From: Liolophura sinensis | Taxonomy: Eukaryota > Mollusca > Polyplacophora > Chitonida > Chitonidae | Reading direction: 5' to 3' | Assembly (NCBI RefSeq): GCF_032854445.1 | Contig: NC_088302.1 | Location: 25,309,788-25,373,787 of the forward strand | DNA length: 64,000 bases | Shown: positions 1 to 12,814 of the stretch, in pieces | Numbering within the stretch: the first letter of the stretch is position 1 | How the letters are laid out: the number at the start of each line of letters is the position of its first letter | The notes under the pieces: generated by a model | Database searches by the model: none | Told to the model about the DNA's origin: nothing | Seen by the model: only the letters and a program-made list of their open reading frames with translations | Made by a program: the position numbers and the translations under genes

Positions 1-230
1 AAGACTATAGTTTTTCTCTGCATATTTTATTTCAAGATGACCTCTTATGCGCATTACAGATGTCCTGTGAGACATACATGTAAGTAAGGGAAGTTGTTTT
101 AATATCTGAGACGTGCCCTAGAGATCATTATTTGTTATTGCAGAATTAGACCAGCAGTAAGATAACCGTTAATAATTCTAATATGTGTGCATGTCTTTCC
201 CAGAACACCTTATGTTCCAATCATATTACC

Positions 231-516
231 GACCCCGACAGCGTAGTCGGTAGAGCGTCCCCTTCGGGGCGGGTTAAATTCAGGGTCGGGTCACATTTAT
301 GACCTTTAAAAGAGAAAGTTGTAGCTTCCTCGCTTGGCGTTCAGCATTAAGATATAGTGCAACCCGTAAGGCAGCTTACTTGCCTTCGGTAAGTCGTCTT
401 CATGAAGCAGCACTAGATAAAAGAACGGTGGAAATCCGCCCTGCAACAAGGATGCTCATTACATACACTCAAAGGATTTCGTCGTTATATGACGTTAAAT
501 CCCAAGCACTCACTCT
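231..516 (+). mobile_element. SINE family B copy (tRNA-derived head)
   Basis: The head carries TAGTCGGTAGAGCG (box A-like) and GGGTTAAATTC (box B-like) with a perfect TCCCC/GGGGA-type stem between them. A body follows with CTCGCTTGGCGTTCAGCATTA, then the 3' part TCGTCGTTATATGACGTTAA ending in CACTCACTC. The 83-codon ORF inside it is spurious. The other copies in this window are at 63339, 57955 and 62090. Confidence 0.85.
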
Positions 517-3500
517 ATCATATTATTGCAATGCTTGCACACCATCCTAGTATTTTTCATTACTTAAAACTGATATCTTGTTCTTACCAACATTCGGCTT
601 ATATAATCGTTGCATCCTGTATTTTTCCTCGCCATAATATAAATCAAGTGATAAAAAAGGTAGTTTCCAACATGTGATTTTTGGTTAGTGCTCTGCGTTT
701 CTGACAAGTCATTGAGGACATGAAACGTCGTCCTGAGAAGAAGGGATGAGCAGACGGTCTTAGATTAGATACCCTATCTGGATCCCAGGGCGACATATAC
801 ACAACCATCTAGTATTCCAAGTTAATGAAATCTGTCAATTGTCAGCATTTCGTATTATGTCAACTGTCTCGTATTTTTGCAGTACTTCAAAGCCACCGAA
901 ATTAGAATCAAATTGCGGCTGTGATCAAAGGAGTTTTGTGAGAGCAGAACGTGAAATTCCATCAACTCATATTGAAATTACTCGTGGCATGTGAAAATCG
1001 ACAAATAAATGGGCACATAAAATAAACCTGGGCCTTTAAACTTCAGTGTGACGTTATTATGTTTTAGATTCAATTAATTTTCATAATTCACTCTGATTTG
1101 CTTTGTGCCAAAAGGAAATTATTCAAAAGCATTTATGTGTTTTGCTATTTTCTTTTTTAGATAATACAAAGAATTCTTTGTGGGAAGAAAATGACATATT
1201 ATTTTTTTAAAATAAAACCAAGTCAATCAGTGCATGTCCAGTTTTACTTTTTGACAGCTGCACATGTTTCTAGAAGGAATAATGGAAGGAAGTGTCCTAA
1301 CGGAACCCGTTAATCCGACAGTTCTGTCTTAACACCTAAAGCATACAACCCAGGAGGGGTTAGACTGGCATATATGGCAAAGCCCATTTGGTGGGTGGTT
1401 TGGGTTTGCCTTGTTTACCCCCACTCATAAAATTTACCTTTCATAATAAAATTCTATTGAATATGCTCTAAGTCGTTTATTACAATCATAAATGTATGTG
1501 GATGACACAGAATATCGCGTTTCCAATATGATGTCTTCAAACATAACATTTGCCTCTCAGATAGTTTAAGATCGAGTATAAGACAAATAAGACAACTGAA
1601 AGACCATTGACATAATTTAAGTAAGTCAAAGTCATTTTGAGAGGCAAAGGGAACACCCAAACAGAAACTTGAGAGCCACATTGAGAGCCATATAGGAATT
1701 GTTTACATCCAAGGGCGGGATTTCACTTTATGTCAGGCCTAGTTCTCCACAGAGTACACACAACAAATAAAACAGGCACAAATCTGCAAGCACATCTGAA
1801 ATCCTGGTGTAAGCCATGGATTGAATGGATGACACGCGTCAATCGACCGAAATTATTAAAATAATGGCACCTAGGCGGTCATGTTATAATCATGGCAAAT
1901 GGAGTCCGAGGATTCTATGTTGAAATGAGCCTTTGAATATCGTATCGGTGACCGCTTCCAGTTTCTTACTGAAAAGCAGGCTACACCTAAGAAGTTGATA
2001 AGGACTTAACCTGTAAACAATATCGTATCTCATGCGTGTTTAGCTGTAGGCTCAGGTCGATTCGATGTCGTCCGTAACTTGTTTTTTGTAACTAAGAACC
2101 CTATTTAGTGAACCCATGTCTGCCCACAAATTTCTATCCATGATCTGGCGGTCCACCATCAACTTCACCGTGGGTGAATGTTGTTCTTGTATTCATTTGC
2201 TCACGATGCCGTTTATCCCCAGACCTAGCGCATTTGTCCACTGTCGGCATCTTTAACATTATCAGAGTGTGTAACGGCAACTTTTGAACGACCATAAAAT
2301 CAACCAATTGTGATCGTCGGGAGATAAATGTACCTTTAACGCCTGCGTAATGTGGTAAGCCCAGGAGAAGAATGATAATCCTTTGCACTTATTGTCAGTG
2401 ATGAGTTTCCTGTCAGTGATTTACTGACAGAACACAGCCAATCAGCACACCTTGTGGCGAGTAATGAATGACTCTTGTATACATTACAGATGGCGCAACA
2501 CTATTCTGAACATAACCCCAATCAGACTGTGTAGTGATATTGGCATATCGCCACGTGCTACAAACAATTCAAGCCACGAATAGGCAGTGGCTAATAAATA
2601 AAACAGCGCAAGTGGAACGGCAACTTAGCAACCGTCAGTACAACTCATAGGACAGATAAACATTTTGAGAATGAAAGTTTTGTAAACAGAAATGAGTGCT
2701 GGGACAATTATTTGTCTTTTGTCTTCACTTCAGGGCGTATTTTACTTTGGTAAAGAGGCTATAGAAAGTAATTCTATGCGCACAATGGTTAATGTCAGCT
2801 CTAAATGTGTTCTAAACATTATATAGAAATGTTTTGAAAGGCTGTTGTTTTCATGCCGGATATACCCTTATCAGTGAATACATAAGTGTCCATCGACTCG
2901 TGGAAAGTAATTTCCCGCGGTGTTTTCAGCGGAATAGCGCGGCATGTCTTCCCCCGAATGATATGAGAGAAGTCACTATTAAGTCCACATCGAATGGATC
3001 CTAGTATATCTTATCACAGATAGCACGGGAAAGAAACGTCAATTTTGTGTCCATTTGGTGAGGATTTATTGAGGTAGAATATGGTAATTATCAGTGAGTT
3101 ATTCCTAAAAAACACCACTGAAAGCTTTACTATGTGATCGAGCTGGGAATCTGTCTCTTTGTCGCTCACACCCACGGAGCTGATATTCTTTAGCACGGGT
3201 AGAACAGTTTGAATCTTCCCGACAGCATTCGTCCGTGTAGGGATTCGCTTAACTCTATTTACGTAACTTTGAGCAAAACTTTGTGTCCCTTAATCATGGC
3301 ATTGCCATAGAAACGTGAAATAAAATTTCGGAATTGCTATGTGGCAGCTTGGGTCAAATCTCAGCCTTCAAAGGCTTCTAATGAAGTGATACCCGGGTGA
3401 AGGAAATAAATGTTATTAATTTCTCACGACCCCAGAAATGTCAAACACATTGTAGTTTTTGGTTTCAAGATTATCTTTAAATTTGACAATATTACTTTCA

Positions 3501-3555
3501 GAACATATATTCAATAGCCTAATGTATTAGACTTCGCATCAAATCATTCCTACCA
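517..3555. other. Non-coding, no recognisable feature
   Basis: AT-rich sequence with only short ORFs (under 85 codons) lacking domains or splice context. No SINE copy seen. Confidence 0.6.
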
Positions 3556-3610
3556 GATTATTATTATTATAATTTTCATCATTATTATTATTTTTATTAT
3601 TATTATTTTC
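3556..3610. repeat. (ATT)n microsatellite, imperfect
   Basis: Interrupted TTA/ATT triplets over about 55 bp, low complexity. Confidence 0.9.
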
Positions 3611-3721
3611 TAAATATAAATTGGCATAGAAGGTAATACTTTATGATGGTTGTTTCACAGATTATAGAGCAGTCATGATCATAGGTGGCGTGGATCGCAC
3701 GGTATTTGTGACTCCCACCCT

Positions 3722-4025
3722 AAATTAACATGGTACTGACACTCTTCAATTCGCTGAGAATATTATGCGACAGCAGGATTCGAACTTTGATGAATCAGGG
3801 TATATTGATCTACAGCGGAAACTCTGGTCGTTCGGTGGCACTACTTTTCATCTTGAAAGCTCGCCGTCTTAACGGGTGGCATTCCCCAATAGTGTGTCTG
3901 TTGCCTACCTTAATTGGATTAATAGTACAATATAACAAAAGATTTTGTACAGCATGGAGAGTAAGACCAATGCAGCGACGACAGTGCGATAATTGGCAGT
4001 TGGTTACACGTCACCGGTGAAAATA
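3722..4025 (-). repeat. Dispersed repeat D (antisense, related copy)
   Basis: In reverse, TTCACCGGTGACGTGTAACC, TGCCAATTATCGCACTGTCG and CTTACTCTCCATGCTGTAC parallel the right part of the copy at 9452. Further along in reverse it carries AGTTCGAATCCTGCTG, a B-box-like motif. The 96-codon ORF on + is considered spurious. Confidence 0.6.
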
Positions 4026-4179
4026 CGGTTTTTTGCCATTTTACCTCAGCAAGGGTTATAATCTAACTGTTCATGTAAATATAGTGTAAATATATATAGC
4101 TTATACAGAGGTAATTTACACGGCCTCTGACATAGCGAGTTGTCAGCTATATGTCATATATGGCTGGAATAAAATGAAT

Positions 4180-5600
4180 CCCAAAGTTGTTTGAAAAAGC
4201 TGCACAAAATCTCTGTGGCTCTGCCCAAAAATTACAATTTCTCATAGCCATATCGCAGAATTTGAAATCAAAAGGTATTTGACGAGAGATGAACTTGGCA
4301 TATATTTATTAGGGGTTTAAGCCTTTCAGGCTTTATGAAACTTTAATATGTCTGTATGACTTGATGTTGCGCATCGTAACTTTGGCGAAGATTTGGTCAC
4401 GTGAGTTGGCGGCCATCTTGGATTTTGATAAAAACCTGAAAAAATCTTCTTCTCCAGTACGGCTTAAGCGACTGAGGTAAAATTTTAACTGAAGTTGCGC
4501 AAAGCATAGGCAGGCTAAATTTGAGAACGGGAACTTTCTGGGTTGAAAATTGCTTTAGCTTGCTTCTGGGAGAAAATGTCATGTGACACCAAATTTCGTT
4601 TATTGCTAATAATTTCTACACTGGTAAATAGTCCTATCTAATGCAGTTTTAGACGAGAATTCCAAAAATGCAGTTTTTGCAAAACAGGAGTGATGTCATC
4701 AAAACCCGATGTGCGTTTATCTCTTAAATCAATGAAGCTATAGAGATGCAATCTTAAGGTCTAACATCATCCCAAGGCACGCAGAAAACATTTACAAAAC
4801 AGGAAGTGACGTCAGCAAACCGGCGGTTTGTACATACCAAAAATCAGCGTTTTAAAGTACATACCAAAAATCAGCGTTTTTAAATGTATCAAAATTGAAA
4901 AACTTCAACAGCTAAAAAAGGCTCAACAGAAATGCGTGAAACTTAGTTAGGTGATAGACACGGAGACGTGCTCTTACGAGTAAAGATTTGGGTGTCCGCA
5001 GTCGCGTGACCTAGCGACCATTCTGGGTTGAAGTTAAAACATTTAACAGTTATTTTATCAAAATGCCCGATTCACTTGAAATTTAGCACACATAACAAGT
5101 GTTCCTAGGAGGCTATTTGGCCAGAAAAAGAATGCTATGTATATGTAAATTTGGTTTTAACAGATACGTATGCAGTGACGTCATGTGAAAACGAAAAATT
5201 TGAATTTGTAGATGTTACCTGGCATAGTTTGACGTCCTGATCACGAATCCGGCCGATTATTTTTGTACTGCATTGTATATTTTTGTCGCAAACTGCGAAC
5301 AAAACTCGAAAAAGCGCTATTTCTCCCATTATTGCGCCTCACGTGACAAAAAAGTAAACCTGTAAAGCTGAGGTATAAATGGCTATATATGTACTCTATG
5401 CATGTTGAAAACCGCTCACCTCAGTTAAAAAAGAGAAGACATGCACGCTTGCGAATATTTCCCAAAGGTCGATTGACTATATTTGGCACATCTACATACA
5501 TATAGAATGCACTAATGTCAAGAATGTAGGCTTTCAAATTAAGTTGGTTATATATCTATGCATATACACCTTTTAGGTAACCGGAAGTGACACTGCACAG
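4180..5600. repeat. Composite, internally repeated non-coding element (unclassified)
   Basis: The segments starting at 4397 (TCACGTGAGTTGGCGGCCAT) and 5003 (TCGCGTGACCTAGCGACCAT) align for about 45 bp, and GTGACGTCA-type motifs recur (near 4691, 4807 and 5176), suggesting an old internal duplication of about 606 bp. There is no transposase-like ORF and I could not define terminal repeats. It may be a decayed non-autonomous transposon. Confidence 0.4.
4831..4884. repeat. 27-bp tandem duplication
   Basis: TACATACCAAAAATCAGCG plus a short T/A tail occurs twice head to tail (4831-4857 and 4858-4884), differing by one T. It sits inside the composite repeat region of 4.2-5.6 kb. Confidence 0.93.
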
Positions 5601-5644
5601 GCCGGCAATACCGGCTTGAGCCCAGGCATCGCTTCTTTGGCAGC

Positions 5645-5750
5645 TGTATTTTATTTTATTTTGATTGTGTTTTAGGCCGTTCTCAAGAATAGTTCACATA
5701 TGTGACGGTGGCCATCATTATGGTGGGATGAAACAGGGCAGAGCCCGAAT
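5645..5750 (-). mobile_element. SINE family A, degraded 3' fragment
   Basis: Matches the family A 3' domain in antisense (GATTGTGTTTTAGGCCGTTC, GTGGCCATCATTATGGTGGG) with about 15-20% differences. It lacks the head. Confidence 0.65.
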
Positions 5751-6442
5751 TTGGCATATATAGTTGTACTGAAGAGAATCCAGAACTTGCTCCTGAAAGC
5801 TGCAGAGTAGGGCAAAAAGTAAATAGAGGTGCCGGAAGGGAAGGAATAAAAACCTCACGAAATAGTAGGAAGAAAGAAAAGTCGATACAAAGTGAATGTC
5901 TATGTCCGTCCACTGATCTTTATGTCGGCCTGTCAGGCTAACGACGTTCATTCCATGAAAATATCGGCCTGTGGCATCTTCTTTGCGTTCATCAATCAGA
6001 GGACAGCGCTGTGTTACCCGATGGTGGTCTACTCTGACAGGGTTAGTCTGCTTACTTGGCCGCTGTATGGAAATGGGAGAGACACCGACCTTCCGATTGC
6101 ACAGCTACGTTGTAATGGTAATGATGCCACCGAAAAACAGAAACCACAAATACCCTGGCACGACTTTAATTCACGTTTACTTGTGCTCCAGTCTTCCCAC
6201 AATTAATACCAAGCTTCCTCAAAATCTTAAGATGCCTATAGAAGCATACACTACACTGGGTATATTTATCCTATGTTCCAATGAAAAGGTATTTTCTTGA
6301 TTTTTTTATATTAACGACCGTTTTATTTTTCACCATTTAACATCATCACAGGATCGTTAAATTAAGTGGTAACTTTTGCCACATTCACCTCTTTGTATAG
6401 ATCTGTTATCTACTTTGACATGTATATAGATTTACATTGTAT

Positions 6443-6616
6443 TTATTTATTTATTGGATTGGTGTTTTACGCCGTACTCAAGAATATTTCACTTACACGA
6501 CGGCGGCCAACATTATGGTGGAAGGAAACCGGGCAAAGCTCGAGGGAAACACACGACCATCCGCAGGTTGCTGGAAGACCTTCCCACTTACGGCCGGAGA
6601 GGAAGCCAGCATGGAC
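6443..6616 (-). mobile_element. SINE family A, 5'-truncated, with target-site duplication
   Basis: A+T tail and 3' domain in antisense (GATTGGTGTTTTACGCCGTA) followed by the core up to CCAGCATGGAC. It is flanked by a perfect 11-bp duplication TTACATTGTAT at 6432-6442 and 6617-6627, so the tRNA head was never integrated. The 114-, 79- and 63-codon ORFs here are SINE sequence. Confidence 0.93.
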
Positions 6617-6627
6617 TTACATTGTAT

Positions 6628-8126
6628 GCCGGCACCCTTTTCTAAAACCACTCCAAGCAGAAAGTCGTATATGTAATGCAGGAAGAGTTAATAACTATGA
6701 GTATAGATAGCATGCTTAAAATTGTATTTCATTCTGAAAATCTGACACTAGTCTTTATTGTTTTGCCCGTTGTGTCAGGAGAAATTAACAAAAGGGAGGT
6801 TCCATTGTTTTTGACAAAGGTTTTAGTCTAACACGATCATGACATGTATAAAATACGCCGGCGTCCAGAAAAGTAAGAACTCACCACATTTTAAACAAAC
6901 TGTGGTTAGATTTGTCTGTGATGAGTGTTGAGTGTCTTTTTGCAATAATGTATATCATCTCACGATTCACTACCATACTACGGTAATGTGTCTCTAGGAA
7001 TATTATCACACATTTCATTATTCACCCCAAGTATTCAAGCATATTCATGTTATCTCTATCAAACCGAATAACATATTTTAAACATCATGTATGAAAATGG
7101 TTACAATGGAGACACAACAGGCACATTCCCTACCACCTTAAGCATTGTATTCCCTGCTGAGGTAAAGCGAGATAAGGTAAACACCATCAGCCAACAACTT
7201 GATCTAAACACCTGTTATGATTTGCGCCCTCTGTATGCACACGCATCCATCATCATCATACTTAACACATTTGATCCCTGGTAGAGAAAATGGTCAGAGC
7301 GGGTGTCTTGCTCCCTCTATTGATAAACGTTGTGTGTCTTCCTGTCTGCGTTTTAGGACATTCTCTACACCAACAAAGAAGAACAGCGCGCATTTTATCG
7401 GACCTAATTGTTACTGTGTATGTTCTAATGGTTTTGAAAGCCAGTTGCTCCAGACACGTTCAGGCTGCAACCATAAACCTAAAGTAGTTTGTTGTTTGCC
7501 AAGAGTCTGACAGAAGATGCAATCACCATTTATATGTTAGTGCGCTTTGATATAGCAATTACATTATACTAGGACTGAGATAGTGAAAATGTTAGACACA
7601 CTCTTATGTCTTCAGGGAATCGACGGACAGTAGACAGTAAAATGATACAGGTGAAGGACAACACCCACGAAAGTCGTGTTTCAGCAGAAAGGATTGGTTT
7701 GCTGCCGATCCGTTTCGACAGAACAAGACTATCAATAAAGCGGCCAAGCTATGAGAATGCTTTAACATCCGCCAGAGACATGTGCATCCTGTGAACCCAG
7801 TGTTATCCAGGGGATCGCGTTTGATAGATCCTGGCTGGTCTGACTCACGTGAGCCATAGCTGTTTCAGATGCTTAGCGCCATTTCACCTCGACAGTCAGG
7901 CCTTTGACCAATGTAACAGTCGTACCTACAAATGCAGTTGTAGCTGAATGGGCTTTTAGGTACCTGTCCAAGGGCTTTACTCCGGGCCCTTTGGAGCCAT
8001 AAACCTTAGCACCTTCACATCAATGAAACATTATCGAGTATGGCATTAACGCCAGCATTAAGTAAACAGCTAAACGACACTCACGTCTTTTGGGCTTTCA
8101 TTGCAATCAAACATCAAGATGAAATA
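6628..8126. other. Non-coding between SINE copies
   Basis: Several ORFs of 60-97 codons overlap in different frames around 7087-7510 but show no domain, conserved motif or plausible exon chain. Confidence 0.55.
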
Positions 8127-8290
8127 CCATCCTCAGGCTGGCTTCCTTTCTGGCCGTACGTGGGAAGGTCTGGCCCGGTTTTCCTCCCGGGCTCTGCCCG
8201 GTTTCCTCCCACCATAATGCTGGTCGTCGTCGTATAAGTGAAATATTCTTGAGTACGGCGTAATACACCAATGAAATAAATAAATAAATC
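8127..8290 (+). mobile_element. SINE family A, 5'-truncated
   Basis: Sense copy from CTGGCTTCCTTTCTGGCCGT to an AAATAAATAAAT tail. The core has a deletion where other copies carry the CAGCAACCTGCGGATGG segment. A second AAATAAAT run at 8320-8340 follows. Confidence 0.9.
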
Positions 8291-8618
8291 AAACCGAAGA
8301 TGGCGTGCGATTTCCGCAAATAAATAAATAAATAAATTAATACCATCCTATAAACACTCAGCCTATGGTAAGAAATACCTTTACAGACACTTTTTGTGCT
8401 AAAGCAATTTCATTTCATCGTTTTTCAAAGCTAATAGGAGACTGTATATGTACCTTGTTTATTACTGAGTATTTGCCTTAATAACTTTATAAAAATGAAA
8501 TCAGCTCTTTGAAATAATACAAACAGTCAAATTGTTTTACCTGTTTTTTGTACTTGGATGACATGTTTACCTTGTAATTTAAGCCATTGCCTTTTAAAAA
8601 AAATCCTATATCGGTCAA

Positions 8619-8758
8619 GGCCGTAAGTGGGAAGGTCTGGCAGCAACCTGCGGGCTGTTCCCGGTTTCCACCCACCATAATGCTGGCCGCCGTCGTATAA
8701 GTGAAATATTCTTGAGTACGGCGTAAAACACCAATCAAATAAATAAATAAATAAATAT
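8619..8758 (+). mobile_element. SINE family A, 5'-truncated
   Basis: Sense copy starting at GGCCGTAAGTGGGAAGG with the full 3' domain and an AAATAAATAAAT tail, but with a short internal deletion in the GTGGGTTTCC region. Confidence 0.9.
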
Positions 8759-9451
8759 ATCGGTCAAACTATGACACATGCAAATCCCACCATGACCGCT
8801 GGTGAAGAAAACGCTAAAAACCCGACTGGGTTTTCAATGGTTTATCATCACAGGCATGTTTTAAGCTGACATGTAGGCTCATCAAGGAAACGTGGGATTG
8901 TAATCATGGATGCCATCTTAATACCAGCTGCAAGGAAGTTCTTCTATGTTCAGCTGCCTCCTTGGTGATAAATTGATGACAAAGGTGCTTAAGACTATTA
9001 AAACAAGGCTTAAGCCTGAATAATAACTTCAGGGTGGCAGTTAGTTTAACGATGGCTCCTTCTCGCCTACTTTTTCTTCAGATTAATGATTTTTTTAATG
9101 TATTTGTTTTACCATATTCGCATGCTGTATAATCGAGGAATTGACTTTGGAACCATCGAAGCCCAAATCTTGATGGAAAGAAGAAAATTACCCTTTAGTT
9201 CCATACAGAATTTAACTTACTCTTTCAGGTAGAATTATCTTCCCCCAGTTAGAATGTCGCACACAAGTGGAAAGCAATGGTGGTCCATTAACAAATAATG
9301 TGCATTTGTGGTAACTTTAGAACACTCTCTTTTCCTATTCGATTTCTCGTTTTACCTTGTTTTGGGCACAATATAGTACTGTTTACAATTTCTATCTCGA
9401 CGTTGAACTTTGATAGCTCTTCAGACAAATGTGTTAATTCTTGCCCAGTGA

Positions 9452-9680
9452 CGTCTAATAAACTGCAATTAACATCACTGCATTTTTTTTACATAATTCT
9501 GCTGAAGCCAAGGTCCTAGGGGAGGAGTCATTTGCTACTGTTTAAGTATTTACATGAACAATTAGCACAAAACCCTGAGGAAAACTGACAAGAGACCGTA
9601 CTTCACCGGTTACGTGTGGCTATTTGCCAGCTATACCAGCGTCGTCGTTGCTCTGGTTTCACTCACTATGCTGTACGTCC
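9452..9680 (+). repeat. Dispersed repeat D (uninterrupted copy)
   Basis: Shares with 12815-13310 the segments TTAACATCACTGCATT, AACTGACAAGA and TTACGTGTGNNNATTTGCCAG in the same order and spacing, apart from the SINE in the latter. No coding potential. Element class unknown. Confidence 0.8.
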
Positions 9681-10526
9681 TTAAATGAGAATATTTCACT
9701 AATTTGTGGAAACCATGGAGAGATCCGAGCAATCCATCATACTACACCGAAGCTTCCTAACAAATGTTGAAATTCATCTTGGCAGATTACAAATGAGAGG
9801 CATTGATTGCTTATTCTAGTTTCAATAATAAAGCATTTAGATCGACAACATAACCGTTTTCCCAGTTTTCAAGCAATTGTTGCACATCTAGTGTACGAAG
9901 TTTACATTTTTAACATGTCGATGGTTCGCGTCGCCATGGGTCACACCTAGACGATATTTCATGCACTGAGTTAGCTTCGCCTATGTCAAGACGATCGATT
10001 TCTTTCAGTATTTAACGCCCCATCCCTTTATCTTTGAAAAAAGATTACTTACTGTTTATTGTCATTGGTTACAAAACGAGTGTTTTTGTGATTGTTATGC
10101 GGAATGCTTCAGTATTCTTACATGTATTTCCACGTCATATCGAAAGTTGTTTGTCAACAAGATTTGAAAATATCTTAATTGTTAGCGGATGGGATATGGT
10201 GGTATTGTCTTTCTGAAAGCGTGTAACTCGTGAATGCCAGCTTACGTAAAATGAGCCGAAGAATTTTGTTGTGGAGGGATGAGTGGTGGGCTACGATGGA
10301 AATTGAAGGGAGGGATGGCCGGTGGAAAGGGGTGGGGTCTTTGTCCAGATTTAATGTTTCCAGGCTTAATGATCGATAAACTTCCCAGCGAGAATATACT
10401 TTGTTGTGTGACTATGTACATGTAGTTAGATGTCTTAAAACAAGATACCTATAATGACTGAATTTTGTGAGCATACTAGCGCGAGGATAAATATTTATTT
10501 ACGGAGAGGATCGAATAAAGACTGTA

Positions 10527-10784
10527 GGGGCCTCTGTGACTCAGTTGGTAAGCGCGCTAGCGCAGTGTAATGACCCAGGAGCCTCTCACCAATACGGTCG
10601 CTGTGAGTTCAAGTTCAGCTCATGCTGGCTTCATCTCCGGCCGTACGTGGGAAGGTCAGAAAGCAACCAGCGGATGGTCGTGGGTTTCCCCCGGGCTCTG
10701 CCCGGTTTCCTCCAACCATAATGTTGTCGCCGTCGTTTCAGTGAAATATTCTTGGGTATAGCGTAAAACACCAATTAAATAAAT
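10527..10784 (+). mobile_element. SINE family A, essentially full length
   Basis: The best complete copy. It begins GGGGCCTCTGTGACTCAG, with an A box (TGACTCAGTTGG, 10537-10548) and a B box (GAGTTCAAGTTC, 10605-10616) of tRNA type. The conserved core, the 3' domain ending GCGTAAAACACCAAT and an AAAT tail follow. A 13-bp flanking duplication with two mismatches (10514-10526 and 10782-10794) is consistent with an older insertion. Confidence 0.93.
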
Positions 10785-12814
10785 AGAAACTGTACACCGG
10801 CAATTCCTCTTGTTTTACATTGCCTCTAAATGCTGCAACACCAGGACTGACTGACATTTGCCTATGGCTTGAATGCAGAACTTGTACCGAGACTGTTTGA
10901 TCAAGATTTTGAGCTACATAGATTAATACCAATGTGATTAAACGAGGGGAACATTATCATGACGAACATCGGCTGTTCAAAAGCAACTTTGTTAGCGTTA
11001 TGGATGATTTCATGCACAGCAGGTGGTGTCATGTCGCCTAGAGGCAACCATAAAGTGATTGTGATATGTATAGATGTACCATGCTTGTAAATAATCTTGT
11101 TTTGAGATCAAAGGAACTTAATGGTCTTTTCATGTAGGTTTAGAAACATCCCCCATCGTTAGTTTTTGCACTGTTCTCGGAGTTAACGCATACATTTTTC
11201 TTCCACAGTGTTCTTACATTATATGCCATATTAAGGGATAAACGGATTTATTGATTGGAGGCTTGGTGATCAGATGGTTGCATCACTGTACAATGTAAAC
11301 AATGACGCCATCGGTCAAAATGTAATCGTCACTTACCGTTTACCATTTACCAATTATCAAACAATTATGTGGTGTATTAAAATACAATTATCACCAAAAA
11401 GAAGAACTGACCAAAACGTGACCCTGCTTATAAACACCATGGCCTTAGGTCAGATTTTACTGTTGCTGTGAAATCAATGAGTATGTGTATCCTACTGTGT
11501 TGTACAGGTGTCAGTCTGAGTGGAACATGGCTTACTGTGCTATTATTGATTGTGACTCAGTATATGCCAGCAAAATAACTGATGATTGTATTAGGTGCAA
11601 ATTGACATCGCATTTAGCTCAACTCCCGATAATTACGATTCTAAACTATACAGGCTGCCAGTCGTTTGTACACCGTAGCATTGCAGAGGAAAATTAATTC
11701 CGAATTTGTAATTGGATTTGATTTTAAGGAAAAAATGTAATAAACAAATGTTAAGGAAACAGCAGACGTAGACGACAACTAATACCGTAATGGGTAGCTG
11801 CAAAGAAGCCTGACTTGGCACTCCCGGGATTATCTTTACTCATGGCATGACATAGAAGTCTGTAGGATGACTTTAAAGTGTCAAGAGACACCTAATGTTA
11901 CACACAGCCTGACATGATCGACAATTAACCAAGCTAAAAATATCCGGCAACGCCAAATACATGACAAGCACTGGAAAAGGTATAATTTAACCCTTGAACA
12001 TTTCTGATCTGAGCAATTATATAGGTCAGCTGGATGGTATTGCTAGCTATTCAGAACGTTGACAACTTTTCGTGGTCTCGTACGTCCGCATCCGACGCTG
12101 AGGTAGCCAACGGGATGGCGGGTTCGCCTCGCAAAATCCAGGCGGATTTAGCTGACATCTTAAAATTGACAGCCTTCATGGTTTCAAGTACGGGTTGAAA
12201 ACCGTAAAACTCGATGTCAGTAGGTTGTCAGGGAGCTACGCAAGGCGTCATGTCCGGTGTATAAGGCCTGTGTATCGGCGATGGAGCCAGTTTTAATGTA
12301 ATCTTGTATATTAAAGTAAAAAAAAGCTAAAATATGAAGTAAGGTGCATCATAAAAACAACTGAAAACTATGCGTAAAAATACTTTCACTTACATTTTTT
12401 GAGATTGTTGAAAGGCATTCAAATATTTAAATACTGTGGTGGGTTTTATGAGCCATACTGACGTCAAATCACCTTTTTTCCTGATGTTCACCAGAAGGAA
12501 GGGATTTTTGAGAACATTATTTCAGTAATCTTTCACTCATTGGTAAAAAGATTTATTCCAACATTCAGTGTCGTGATTTGAGTTGGATAAACTTTTCGTG
12601 ACTTCAGAGTTCCTAGCCTCTGATAGTATGGTCCATAAAGCCCACCTTAAAATTCAAATGTTTAAGCGCTTTTAACTCTTTTCACAAAAATCTATTAATC
12701 TAAATACAAGCATATTTTTGCATAGTTTTAAGTGGTCTACTTAGTGATGACTACTTCGATTTTTAGAGATGACAAATGTGATGTCAGCACAGCATTTTGA
12801 GTAACTTTAGACGT

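Noticed and set aside
231-290. Possible genuine tRNA gene
   Set aside because: Box A- and B-like motifs are present, but the anticodon arm is replaced by a TCCCCTTCGGGG hairpin and the sequence continues into a SINE body seen again at 63339.
10527-10620. Possible tRNA gene
   Set aside because: It is the head of a full-length SINE. The segment between boxes does not fold into a full cloverleaf, and the core and AAAT tail follow directly.
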